Assembly: GCA_035495465.1 (NCBI GenBank)
Contig: DATJFX010000007.1
Span: 1 to 18,348 of the forward strand
Origin: DATJFX01 sp035495465
Lineage (GTDB): Bacteria; Patescibacteriota; Doudnabacteria; UBA920; O2-02-FULL-48-8
Length of the DNA: 18,348 nucleotides
Reading direction: 5' to 3'
The notes under the pieces are model-generated. The model worked only from the letters and a program-made list of their open reading frames with translations, did no database searches and was not told the origin of the DNA. The translations under genes and the position numbers were made by a program. Of this stretch, positions 1 through 6,585 are shown one piece after another. Each line of letters starts with the position of its first letter. The stretch's first letter is position 1.

Positions 1-2001
1 GAAGGCAACACAGCCATGGACTGGATGGAACAGGAACGTGAGCGCGGTATCACTATTACTGCAGCGGCGACCACAGCTTTTTGGTCACCAACGCTTCAGA
101 GCGGGGCCAAAGCAGATGACACGAACCGGGTAAACATTATCGATACTCCAGGTCACGTAGACTTTACAGTAGAAGTTGAACGCTCTTTGCGCGTGCTCGA
201 TGGCGCAGTGGTTGTCTTTGATGGCAAGATGGGCGTGGAGCCTCAGTCTGAAACTGTCTGGCGCCAAGCTGATAAATACTCCGTACCGCGCATGTGTTTT
301 ATAAACAAGATCAACCAAACCGGTGGAGATTTTTATAAGTCCCTAGACGCGATCCACAAGCGCTTGTCCCCAAATGCTTATCCAATTCAGTTGCCCATCG
401 GGTTTGAAAAAGATATCAACGGCGTGGTGGATTTGGTGAAAATGAAATCCTACACTTATAAAGACCACAAGGATAAAGGATTCGTAGAAGGTGAAGTGCC
501 GGCTGATATGCTGGAAAAGTGCAAAGAATATCGTTTGAAACTCGTAGAAAAAGTAGTGGAATCTGACGATACTTTAATGGAAAAATATTTGGCTGGCCAG
601 GAACTTACTGAGGCTGAATTAATGAAGGCTATTCGTACCGCCACTTTAACTGGAAAATTTTACCCAGTGTTAGGCGGGGATGGTCGCGGATTGATTGTGA
701 CGAAAATTTTAGATGCTGTGGTAAATTATCTGCCAAGTCCTTTGGATAAACCAGGTGTTAAGGCTGTAATTTCTAAAACCAAGGAAGAAATTTTGATCAA
801 ACCGAATGACTCGGATAAATTTGTGGCTTTGGCTTTTAAGATCGCCACTGATCCTTTCGTCGGGAAACTAGCCTTCTTCCGAGTGTATACTGGAGTTTTG
901 CAAACCGGATCTTATATTTTAAATGCTCGTTCTGGTAATAAAGAACGCGTGGGACGATTGGTTCGTCTGCATGCCGATTCCCGCGAAGAAGTAAAAGAAG
1001 TTTATTCTGGCGACATTGCCGCCTTAGTCGGACCGAAAGATACGTTCACTGGAGACACTTTGTGCGACGCGGATTATCCAGTGCTTCTTGAACGTATCAC
1101 TTTCCCAGAACCAGTTATTTCTGTGGCTATTGAGCCAAAGACCAAACAGGACCAGGAAAAAATGGGTTTTGCTTTGCAAAAGCTTGCTGAAGAAGATCCA
1201 ACTTTCCGCGTAAAAACAGATGAAGAAACTAACCAGACTTTGATTGCTGGTATGGGTGAATTGCACTTAGATATTATCGTGGACCGCATGAAGCGCGAGT
1301 TTAAAGTAGAAGCCAATGTCGGCCGACCGCAAGTTGCTTATAAAGAAACTATCAAAGGCAAATCCGAAGCTGAAGGTAAATATATCCGCCAAACTGGTGG
1401 TAAGGGTCAGTACGGACATGTTTACATCCGCATTGAACCGCAGGACGACCCAGCCAAGGGCAATGAGTTTATAAATGAAGTGGTGGGTGGATCTATTCCA
1501 AAAGAATTTATCAAACCAGTAGAAAAGGGTATTGAAGAAGCGGAGGATCGCGGTGTTATCGCTGGTTTCCCAATCCTCAATGTCAAAACAACTTTGTATG
1601 ATGGTAGTTACCACGAAGTTGACTCTTCGGAAATTGCATTTAAAATCGCCGGTTCCATGGCTTTCCAGGACGCTGTGAAAAAAGCTCAGCCAATCCTTCT
1701 CGAACCTATCATGAAAGTAGAAGTCTTAACGCCGGAATCTTCACTTGGAGATGTGATCGGTGACTTGAATGCCAAGCGCGGGAATATCTTAGAAATGACT
1801 GATCGGGGAAACCTGAAAGTGGTGGATGCCGAAGTGCCGCTTGCGGAAATGTTTGGCTATGCCACTCAAATCCGTTCTATGTCGCAGGGCCAAGCTTCTT
1901 ATAGCATGGAATTTCTGAACTACATGGAAGTCCCACGAAACGTGGCGGATAAAATTATTGAAAATACGGGCAAGATCCGAGTCGGACAAGTAGGGAAGTA
2001 A
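1..2001 (+). CDS. fusA: Elongation factor G, 5'-truncated by the window edge
   Basis: Translational GTPase that drives ribosome translocation and recycling in the cytoplasm. Reading frame 1 is open from base 1, and the codons before the ATG at 16 (E-G-N-T-A) continue the EF-G alignment. The gene therefore starts upstream, and roughly 45-50 residues including the P-loop are missing. Numbering from the Met at 16: switch I RGITIT is at 10-15, G3 DTPGHVDF at 43-50, the domain IV loop GGKGQYGHV follows in the C-terminal half, and the domain IV tip SYHEVDSSE is present. Domains II, III and V follow in normal order, so total length would be about 710. Odd: the G4 motif, normally NKxD, is NKIN (97-100), and the G5 region, normally GSAxxNKG, reads GGDGRG (220-225). 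Both are base-recognition loops. Identity as EF-G is secure; guanine recognition may be atypical. Confidence 0.97.
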   Translation, partial: EGNTAMDWMEQERERGITITAAATTAFWSPTLQSGAKADDTNRVNIIDTPGHVDFTVEVERSLRVLDGAVVVFDGKMGVEPQSETVWRQADKYSVPRMCFINKINQTGGDFYKSLDAIHKRLSPNAYPIQLPIGFEKDINGVVDLVKMKSYTYKDHKDKGFVEGEVPADMLEKCKEYRLKLVEKVVESDDTLMEKYLAGQELTEAELMKAIRTATLTGKFYPVLGGDGRGLIVTKILDAVVNYLPSPLDKPGVKAVISKTKEEILIKPNDSDKFVALAFKIATDPFVGKLAFFRVYTGVLQTGSYILNARSGNKERVGRLVRLHADSREEVKEVYSGDIAALVGPKDTFTGDTLCDADYPVLLERITFPEPVISVAIEPKTKQDQEKMGFALQKLAEEDPTFRVKTDEETNQTLIAGMGELHLDIIVDRMKREFKVEANVGRPQVAYKETIKGKSEAEGKYIRQTGGKGQYGHVYIRIEPQDDPAKGNEFINEVVGGSIPKEFIKPVEKGIEEAEDRGVIAGFPILNVKTTLYDGSYHEVDSSEIAFKIAGSMAFQDAVKKAQPILLEPIMKVEVLTPESSLGDVIGDLNAKRGNILEMTDRGNLKVVDAEVPLAEMFGYATQIRSMSQGQASYSMEFLNYMEVPRNVADKIIENTGKIRVGQVGK

Positions 2002-2026
2002 AATAATCTGTAAATATATATTTAAA

Positions 2027-2055
2027 AGGTCCCCGCGAAAGCGGGGATCTTTTTT
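2027..2055 (+). terminator. Intrinsic terminator after fusA
   Basis: A 10-bp stem (2027-2036 with 2041-2050, one G-U pair) is capped by a GAAA tetraloop (2037-2040) and followed by a run of T ending at 2055. It lies 25 bases after the fusA stop and separates fusA from the downstream genes. Confidence 0.93.
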
Positions 2056-2070
2056 ACCACCAATATTCTC

Positions 2071-2186
2071 TGACCACTTTTCTTTCTAGGAAAGAAAAGT
2101 GGTCAAAAGAAAGTCGGAAATTTGCCGGACTCGCGACAATGACAGGTCTAACCAGTTTATTGTCGCTCGAACAGCGGCAAATTTCC
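2071..2186. repeat. Palindromic intergenic element A
   Basis: Two nested palindromes. The first is a perfect 16-bp inverted repeat (2071-2086 with 2090-2105) with a 3-base spacer. The second has outer arms GGAAATTTGCCG (2116-2127) and CGGCAAATTTCC (2175-2186), with an inner pair CGACAAT (2134-2140) and ATTGTCG (2159-2165). No T-run follows the first hairpin and no ORF of note is inside. Element B downstream shares the architecture and the terminal CGGCAAATTTCC. It looks like a MITE- or REP-like intergenic repeat; the family is not identified. Confidence 0.75.
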
Positions 2187-2241
2187 ACTAGGCTGCTATT
2201 TCACGCTTTAAGTAATTACTTTAACTCAATGTTTTGTTTTG

Positions 2242-2250
2242 TGCTATTAT
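2242..2250 (+). promoter_or_regulatory. Probable extended -10 promoter of the DUF4870-like gene
   Basis: TGcTATTAT (2242-2250) matches an extended -10 element. The expected start site near 2257 would leave a leader of about 19 bases before the ATG at 2276. No convincing -35 box is visible, which is common for extended -10 promoters. Confidence 0.5.
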
Positions 2251-2275
2251 AAGCTTAAGCAATTAATCTACAAAT

Positions 2276-2632
2276 ATGGACACAAATAATCAGGCTCCAA
2301 TGCCGCCGCCGTCATCGGGTCCCAATGCCGGATCAAATAAAACCTTAATGGGTATTTTGTCTTATCTGGGAATTTTAGTAGTTATACCGTTGATCACAGA
2401 CGCGAAAAACGATCAATTCGTAAAATTCCATATCAAGCAAGGATTGGTGCTTCTGATTTGTGATGTACTCGCTAATTTTATCGTACGCATTCCTGTTTTT
2501 GGCTGGATTCTATCGCCTTTGATCTGGTTGGGAATTTTAGTCCTTGCCATAATGGGAATTATAAATGTTGTAAATAATCAGACTAAAGAACTGCCAGTGA
2601 TCGGCCATTTGGCAAGCATGTTTAACTTTTAA
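2276..2632 (+). CDS. Small DUF4870/Tic20-like integral membrane protein
   Basis: 118-residue membrane protein of unknown function. The first 22 residues are polar and proline-rich (several PPP/PSS stretches). Three hydrophobic segments follow at about 24-40, 51-72 and 74-99, and the tail is short. The loop text around AKNDQFVKFHIKQGLVLL (43-60) is characteristic of the DUF4870 family, which is distantly related to the Tic20 import component. Family membership is from recognition of the motif, not from a search. The ATG at 2276 lacks a Shine-Dalgarno sequence but is well placed behind an extended -10 box. The gene sits alone between two palindromic elements inside the fusA-tuf interval and has no obvious functional tie to translation. 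Function unknown. Confidence 0.8.
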   Translation: MDTNNQAPMPPPSSGPNAGSNKTLMGILSYLGILVVIPLITDAKNDQFVKFHIKQGLVLLICDVLANFIVRIPVFGWILSPLIWLGILVLAIMGIINVVNNQTKELPVIGHLASMFNF

Positions 2633-2638
2633 CTTTCC

Positions 2639-2850
2639 TGCCATCTTTTTGTGCAGACAAAAAGATGGCAAAGAAAAAACTGCCGGCCTAAGAGAAATTT
2701 GCCAGAATTCTTAGCTCACTCGCGAAAACATATTCATGTTTTACCGCTCGTTCGCGTTGAATTCTGACCGGCTCTCGGCAGGACAGAGGTAGAGAATTTG
2801 AATTTCTCAAACGGCCGGGACCTTGTCGTAAAAAGCGGCAAATTTCCATT
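2639..2850. repeat. Palindromic intergenic element B, related to element A
   Basis: Starts 6 bases after the previous stop with a perfect 14-bp hairpin (2639-2652 with 2657-2670, loop GCAG), again followed by AAAGAAA-like sequence. A large nested palindrome follows: CTGCCG (2680-2685) with CGGCAG (2776-2781), CAGAATTC (2703-2710) with GAATTCTG (2759-2766), AAAACAT (2725-2731) with ATGTTTT (2736-2742). Further on are a GAGAA/TTCTC hairpin (2792-2808) and the same CGGCAAATTTCC end (2836-2847) as element A. Shared words include AAATTTGCC, ACTCGCGA and CGCTCG. It is non-coding as far as I can see. The opening hairpin lacks a T-run, so it is not a standard terminator. Confidence 0.7.
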
Positions 2851-2852
2851 TT

Positions 2853-2880
2853 AAAAATCCTTTTTAGAAGAAGGATTTTT
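2853..2880. terminator. Bidirectional intrinsic terminator
   Basis: AAAAATCCTT (2853-2862) pairs with AAGGATTTTT (2871-2880) around an 8-base loop. The A-run on one side and T-run on the other let it work in both directions: for the DUF4870-like gene on + and as back-up for the convergent gene on the - strand. Confidence 0.75.
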
Positions 2881-2888
2881 ATTTGCAT

Positions 2889-2920
2889 AAAAAAGAACGC
2901 CTATCTTGAGGATTGGCGTT
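2889..2920 (-). terminator. Intrinsic terminator of the minus-strand zinc-finger gene
   Basis: Read on the minus strand, AACGCC and GGCGTT (2915-2920 with 2896-2901) form a stem continued by ATC/GAT after one mismatch, followed by C and six T (2894-2889). The stop codon of the minus-strand gene (2919-2921) overlaps the stem, a tight gene-terminator arrangement that supports the gene being real. Confidence 0.7.
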
Positions 2921-3287
2921 AGTGTCGAGGAAGGGTTAGGGTAGGAGAACGGATGAGCGAGGCAGCTTGGACTTTGGAAGTCCATACTTGCTGACATTCT
3001 TGGCACTGCCCTAAGTGCCGTTCCATTTGGGACAGAAGATTCTCGTACGTCGTCTGGTCACCATGGAGCGCCACGCCGAACAGGGAGTCTGTGATGTGAG
3101 GCTGGGTCGTATTTCTACCATTGATCATGTAATAGATCAGCTCAGGCGGCGAAGGTGAACTCAGAGACTCCGAAGTTTTGACATGGCGTCGCTGGACTGT
3201 CAGTCCAACCATCAATGAGATAAGTGCCCCCACCGTAAGGAGCAGCCAGTGGTAGTCCGTAGTAACCCAGCTGTGAAGGTTATCCAT
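2919..3287 (-). CDS. Single-helix membrane protein with zf-HC2-like HxxxCxxC motif
   Basis: 122-residue protein, not recognised as a named gene. One hydrophobic segment (about 13-31) is followed by QRRHVK, so the C-terminal part should be cytosolic. Near the C-terminus, H91-x3-C95-x2-C98 matches the core of zinc anti-sigma (zf-HC2) domains, with possible further ligands H64 or H75. In classical anti-sigma factors the zinc domain precedes the helix; here the order is reversed and no sigma factor gene is nearby, so anti-sigma function is only a guess. Support for expression: a strong AAGGAGGG 3 bases before the ATG, a plausible promoter, and a terminator at the stop. It has very little lysine and a richer, less AT-biased sequence than its neighbours, suggesting separate origin. 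It is oriented against all other genes in the window. Confidence 0.72.
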   Translation of the reverse strand: MDNLHSWVTTDYHWLLLTVGALISLMVGLTVQRRHVKTSESLSSPSPPELIYYMINGRNTTQPHITDSLFGVALHGDQTTYENLLSQMERHLGQCQECQQVWTSKVQAASLIRSPTLTLPRH

Positions 3288-3290
3288 AAG

Positions 3291-3298
3291 CCCTCCTT
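3291..3298 (-). promoter_or_regulatory. Strong Shine-Dalgarno of the minus-strand gene
   Basis: On the minus strand AAGGAGGG lies 3 bases (4 from the AGGAGG core) before the ATG at 3287. It fixes the start codon and is stronger than the ribosome binding sites of most genes in this window, many of which have none. Confidence 0.7.
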
Positions 3299-3321
3299 GG
3301 GCATAAGAAAATCCTGTTGAT

Positions 3322-3351
3322 AATATAGCTCTTTATCCGATTTTGGGGCAA
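3322..3351 (-). promoter_or_regulatory. Possible promoter of the minus-strand gene
   Basis: Minus-strand TTGCCC (3351-3346) and TATATT (3327-3322) are 18 bases apart and would start transcription near 3315, giving a leader of about 28 bases. Weak match at -35. It is back to back with the tuf promoter; between them lie G and C runs with imperfect dyad symmetry (3345-3369). Confidence 0.35.
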
Positions 3352-3383
3352 GGTAATTTACTTATCCCCAGATCAGGGGGGAC

Positions 3384-3412
3384 TTTACAACCCTGGGCAA
3401 ATCCTTTATAAT
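3384..3412 (+). promoter_or_regulatory. tuf promoter
   Basis: TTTACA (3384-3389), 17-base spacer, TATAAT (3407-3412): one mismatch from the sigma-70-type consensus. The predicted start near 3419 gives tuf a leader of about 164 bases. Confidence 0.85.
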
Positions 3413-3420
3413 TCGGAAGT

Positions 3421-3447
3421 CTGTAAAAAACATTAACGTTTTTACAG
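3421..3447 (+). other. Stem-loop at the predicted 5' end of the tuf transcript
   Basis: CTGTAAAAA (3421-3429) and TTTTTACAG (3439-3447) form a perfect 9-bp stem that would begin within about two bases of the predicted transcript start. No T-run follows, so it is not a terminator. A 5'-terminal stem of this kind can protect an mRNA from decay; that role is inferred. Confidence 0.5.
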
Positions 3448-3488
3448 GCGAAAAACCATTAATTTTAAGCTGTTTTTAAGTTTGTCTC

Positions 3489-3546
3489 TCATCCTGAACT
3501 TGGCTAAGCTTCTGGTTCGAACGAAGCTTCGCTACGTCCAGAATGA
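3489..3546. repeat. Imperfect palindromic repeat in the tuf leader
   Basis: Two 24-base arms (3489-3512 and 3523-3546) are complementary at 19 of 24 positions around a 10-base loop. Read on the minus strand, the arms resemble the element at 10300-10365 (shared TCATTCTG, AGCGAAG and GTTCAGGATGA words), so this is probably a diverged member of the same repeat family, lying within the untranslated leader of tuf. Confidence 0.65.
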
Positions 3547-3582
3547 TACGAATACTTAAAACGCAAACAAGGATACAAGACA

Positions 3583-4770
<1,188 letters not shown>

Positions 4771-4780
4771 TATTTAAATT

Positions 4781-4810
4781 CCCCGCCTCTTGTAAGAGGG
4801 GCGGGGTTTT
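4781..4810 (+). terminator. Intrinsic terminator after tuf
   Basis: GC-rich stem starting CCCCGCC (4781-4787) pairs with the complementary arm ending GGCGGGG at 4806, and TTTT follows. It begins 10 bases after the tuf stop. Confidence 0.88.
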
Positions 4811-4818
4811 GTGTCCCC

Positions 4819-4847
4819 TTGACTTTTTCGTCAAAATCGTGTATTTT
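4819..4847 (+). promoter_or_regulatory. Promoter of the S10/spc operon
   Basis: TTGACT (4819-4824), 17-base spacer, TATTTT (4842-4847). It follows the tuf terminator directly, and the predicted start near 4854 gives rpsJ a leader of about 48 bases. No strong structure is visible in that leader. Confidence 0.75.
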
Positions 4848-4901
4848 TATCAAGTTAACCATTAAGAATAATAGTTTAAGTCAACTAGACCCTTAATAAC
4901 A

Positions 4902-5225
4902 ATGTCTTCCGAAAGTGTTGAAACAGGCCGAATAAGAATAAAGATTAGAGCTTATGACCATAAGCTCATAGATCAGTCCGCCCGCCAGATCGTAGATACG
5001 GCGAAAAGAACTGGTGCTAATGTTATTGGCCCAGTGCCGCTTCCGACTGAAAAGACGAAGTATACTGTGAACCGTTCGACTTTTGTTCACAAAAACTCTC
5101 GCGAACAGTTTGAAATGCGGATTCACAAGCGATTGATAGATATCGGAACTCCTACCCCGAAAACTATTGATGCTTTGAGCAATCTGAATTTGCCAGCCGG
5201 AGTAGACATTGAGATTAAGATGTAA
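4902..5225 (+). CDS. rpsJ: Small subunit ribosomal protein S10 (uS10)
   Basis: Binds 16S rRNA in the 30S head; its homologues also pair with NusB in antitermination. 107 residues, close to the usual 100-105, with RIRIKIRAYDHKLIDQSA at the start and the family stretch GPVPLPTEKTKYTVNRSTFVHKNSREQFEMR in the middle. The first eight or so residues (MSSESVET) are a short extension. First gene of the S10/spc operon. It is followed not by a tight junction but by 113 bases with a hairpin and a terminator-like stem-loop before rplC, so rpsJ may be transcribed in excess of the genes behind it. Confidence 0.98.
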   Translation: MSSESVETGRIRIKIRAYDHKLIDQSARQIVDTAKRTGANVIGPVPLPTEKTKYTVNRSTFVHKNSREQFEMRIHKRLIDIGTPTPKTIDALSNLNLPAGVDIEIKM

Positions 5226-5247
5226 AAAAAGAATATTAGCCTGGTTG

Positions 5248-5274
5248 GATTGATCCACTCGGATATCGCCAATC
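5248..5274 (+). promoter_or_regulatory. Upstream hairpin of the candidate rpsJ-rplC leader RNA
   Basis: GATTGATCC (5248-5256) pairs with GGAT (5261-5264) and CAATC (5270-5274), leaving a 5-base one-sided bulge (5265-5269) and an ACTC loop. CTCGGATA (5258-5265) can alternatively pair with bases 5303-5310 inside the following terminator hairpin, so two mutually exclusive folds are possible. This is the form of an attenuator or r-protein autoregulatory leader; the ligand is not known. Confidence 0.45.
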
Positions 5275-5282
5275 ATATGAAG

Positions 5283-5326
5283 AACCATTCAGGTTTCTGA
5301 TTTGTCCGAGATCTGAATGGTTTTTT
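5283..5326 (+). terminator. Terminator-like hairpin between rpsJ and rplC
   Basis: AACCATTCAG (5283-5292) and CTGAATGGTT (5313-5322) form a perfect 10-bp stem that can be extended inward by about five more pairs (5293-5297 with 5308-5312, two of them G-U), followed by six T (5321-5326). It has all marks of an intrinsic terminator yet lies inside an essential operon, only 12 bases before the rplC ATG. Partial or regulated termination is the natural reading. Confidence 0.75.
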
Positions 5327-5338
5327 ATAACCTAATTT

Positions 5339-5941
5339 ATGTCCAAGTTTATACTCGCCTCCAAGTTGAATATGTCGCAAATGTTTGCCAAAGATGGCAA
5401 GGTTGTTCCGGTTACCATTTTACAAGCAGGACCTGTGAAAGTCGTGCAAGTGAAAACTATGGAAAAAGATAAGTATACCTCCGTGCAAGTAGGCTTTGGC
5501 AAGAAAAAGAATGCTGATAAGGCTTCTATCGGCCACGGAAAAGAAGGCGGCGCTTTGAAAAATCTTACGGAATTTCGAACTGATGGAAAAACTGAATTTA
5601 CGCCCGGGCAAGAGATTAAAGTCGATACTTTCGCAGTTGGTGATTTGGTAAAAGTTACCGCAGAGATGAAAGGCCGGGGATTTGCCGGACCTATCAAGAA
5701 ATATGGATTCAAAGGAGCTCCAGCTTCCCACGGTCATGATCATCCTAGAGCAGTCGGAGCAGTAGGCGGAAGATTTCCTCAGCACGTTCGAAAAGGACTT
5801 CGCATGGCCAGCCGCATGGGTGGAACTAGAACCGTGAAGAATTTGGAAGTGATTGATGTTGATTTGGATCGAAATCTGATTGCCTTAAAAGGCGCAGTTC
5901 CAGGAGCCAATGGCGGTATAGTTAAAATTCAAGGCGAATAA
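5339..5941 (+). CDS. rplC: Large subunit ribosomal protein L3 (uL3)
   Basis: Early-assembly 23S rRNA-binding protein whose internal loop reaches toward the peptidyl transferase centre. 200 residues, slightly short of the usual 205-215. The signature GRGFAGPIKKYGFKGAPASHG begins near residue 121 and leads into the loop (HDHPRAVGAVGGRFPQHVRKG). That loop is one residue shorter than in Escherichia coli and lacks the glutamine that is methylated there. C-terminal KGAVPGANGG is standard. The ATG follows the terminator-like hairpin by 12 bases and has no Shine-Dalgarno, so expression of rplC and everything after it depends on read-through of, or a weak promoter within, the rpsJ-rplC interval. Confidence 0.98.
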   Translation: MSKFILASKLNMSQMFAKDGKVVPVTILQAGPVKVVQVKTMEKDKYTSVQVGFGKKKNADKASIGHGKEGGALKNLTEFRTDGKTEFTPGQEIKVDTFAVGDLVKVTAEMKGRGFAGPIKKYGFKGAPASHGHDHPRAVGAVGGRFPQHVRKGLRMASRMGGTRTVKNLEVIDVDLDRNLIALKGAVPGANGGIVKIQGE

Positions 5942-5945
5942 TCCT

Positions 5946-6584
5946 ATGAAGAAAGCCCAACTCTACAACCAAACTGGCGAGAAAATTTCTGATTTGGATT
6001 TGAATTCCAAGATTTTTGGTATTGAAAAATTGGATGGAAGCTTGGTGCACGCGGCAGTCCGCACACAACGCAATAATCTCCGCGGTCCTTTTGCTCATAC
6101 AAAAATGATGGGGGAAGTTGCAGGTTCTGGAAAAAAACCTTGGAAGCAAAAAGGAACTGGTAGAGCCCGTGTCGGATCTGTCAGATCACCTCTTTGGCGA
6201 CATGGTGGAATCACTTTCGGCCCTCGTAATAATCGTGATTTTTCCCTGAAGATGAATCGTTCTGCTTTTCGCAAAGCTTTGTTTACAGTTTTGACGGATA
6301 AATTAAATGACGGAAAATTGATTATTTTAGATAAATTTGATGCAACCCGCAAAACTTCTGAATTAGCTAAAAAGTTTAGCGGCTTGGTAACCAAAGCCGG
6401 ATTGGGCAAGAAATTTGCGTTAGTTATCCCAGCTCATAACAAAGATTTAGAAAATGCCGCAAGTAATTTACCTCACTCAAAAGTAATGGTAGCGACTCAG
6501 TTAAATATTTTGGATCTGATGAGATATGACATGATAATTATGCAGGATGCAATACCTGTTATAGAAAAGACTTACTTAAAATAA
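5946..6584 (+). CDS. rplD: Large subunit ribosomal protein L4 (uL4)
   Basis: 23S rRNA-binding protein lining the nascent chain exit tunnel; in enterobacteria it also represses its own S10 operon. 212 residues. The extended tunnel loop is intact: SGKKPWKQKGTGRARVGS followed by RSPLWRHGGITFGPR (about residues 61-94). The C-terminal globular half (LIILDKFDATRKTSELAKKF, LNILDLMRYD) is normal. It starts 4 bases after the rplC stop (TAA-TCCT-ATG). If the leader before rplC is autoregulatory, L4 or L3 are the natural candidates for ligand; this is inference. Confidence 0.98.
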   Translation: MKKAQLYNQTGEKISDLDLNSKIFGIEKLDGSLVHAAVRTQRNNLRGPFAHTKMMGEVAGSGKKPWKQKGTGRARVGSVRSPLWRHGGITFGPRNNRDFSLKMNRSAFRKALFTVLTDKLNDGKLIILDKFDATRKTSELAKKFSGLVTKAGLGKKFALVIPAHNKDLENAASNLPHSKVMVATQLNILDLMRYDMIIMQDAIPVIEKTYLK

Positions 6585-6585
6585 T

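Noticed and set aside
1267..1614. Antisense frame of 115 codons within fusA
   Set aside because: It is the complement of a strongly conserved EF-G region, with no start signals and no recognisable protein features.
2639..2670. Hairpin right after the DUF4870-like gene as an intrinsic terminator
   Set aside because: It is a perfect stem but is followed by an A-rich stretch, not T. The better terminator is at 2853-2880.
2688..2888. Minus-strand open frame of 66 codons
   Set aside because: It runs through the nested palindromes of element B and the bidirectional terminator. It has no ribosome binding site and its translation reflects the repeat arms.
5209..5239. Promoter at the end of rpsJ (TTGAGA, TATTAG)
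   Set aside because: The spacing is 19 bases and both boxes are weak. It is possible as a source of the rpsJ-rplC leader but not strong enough to list.
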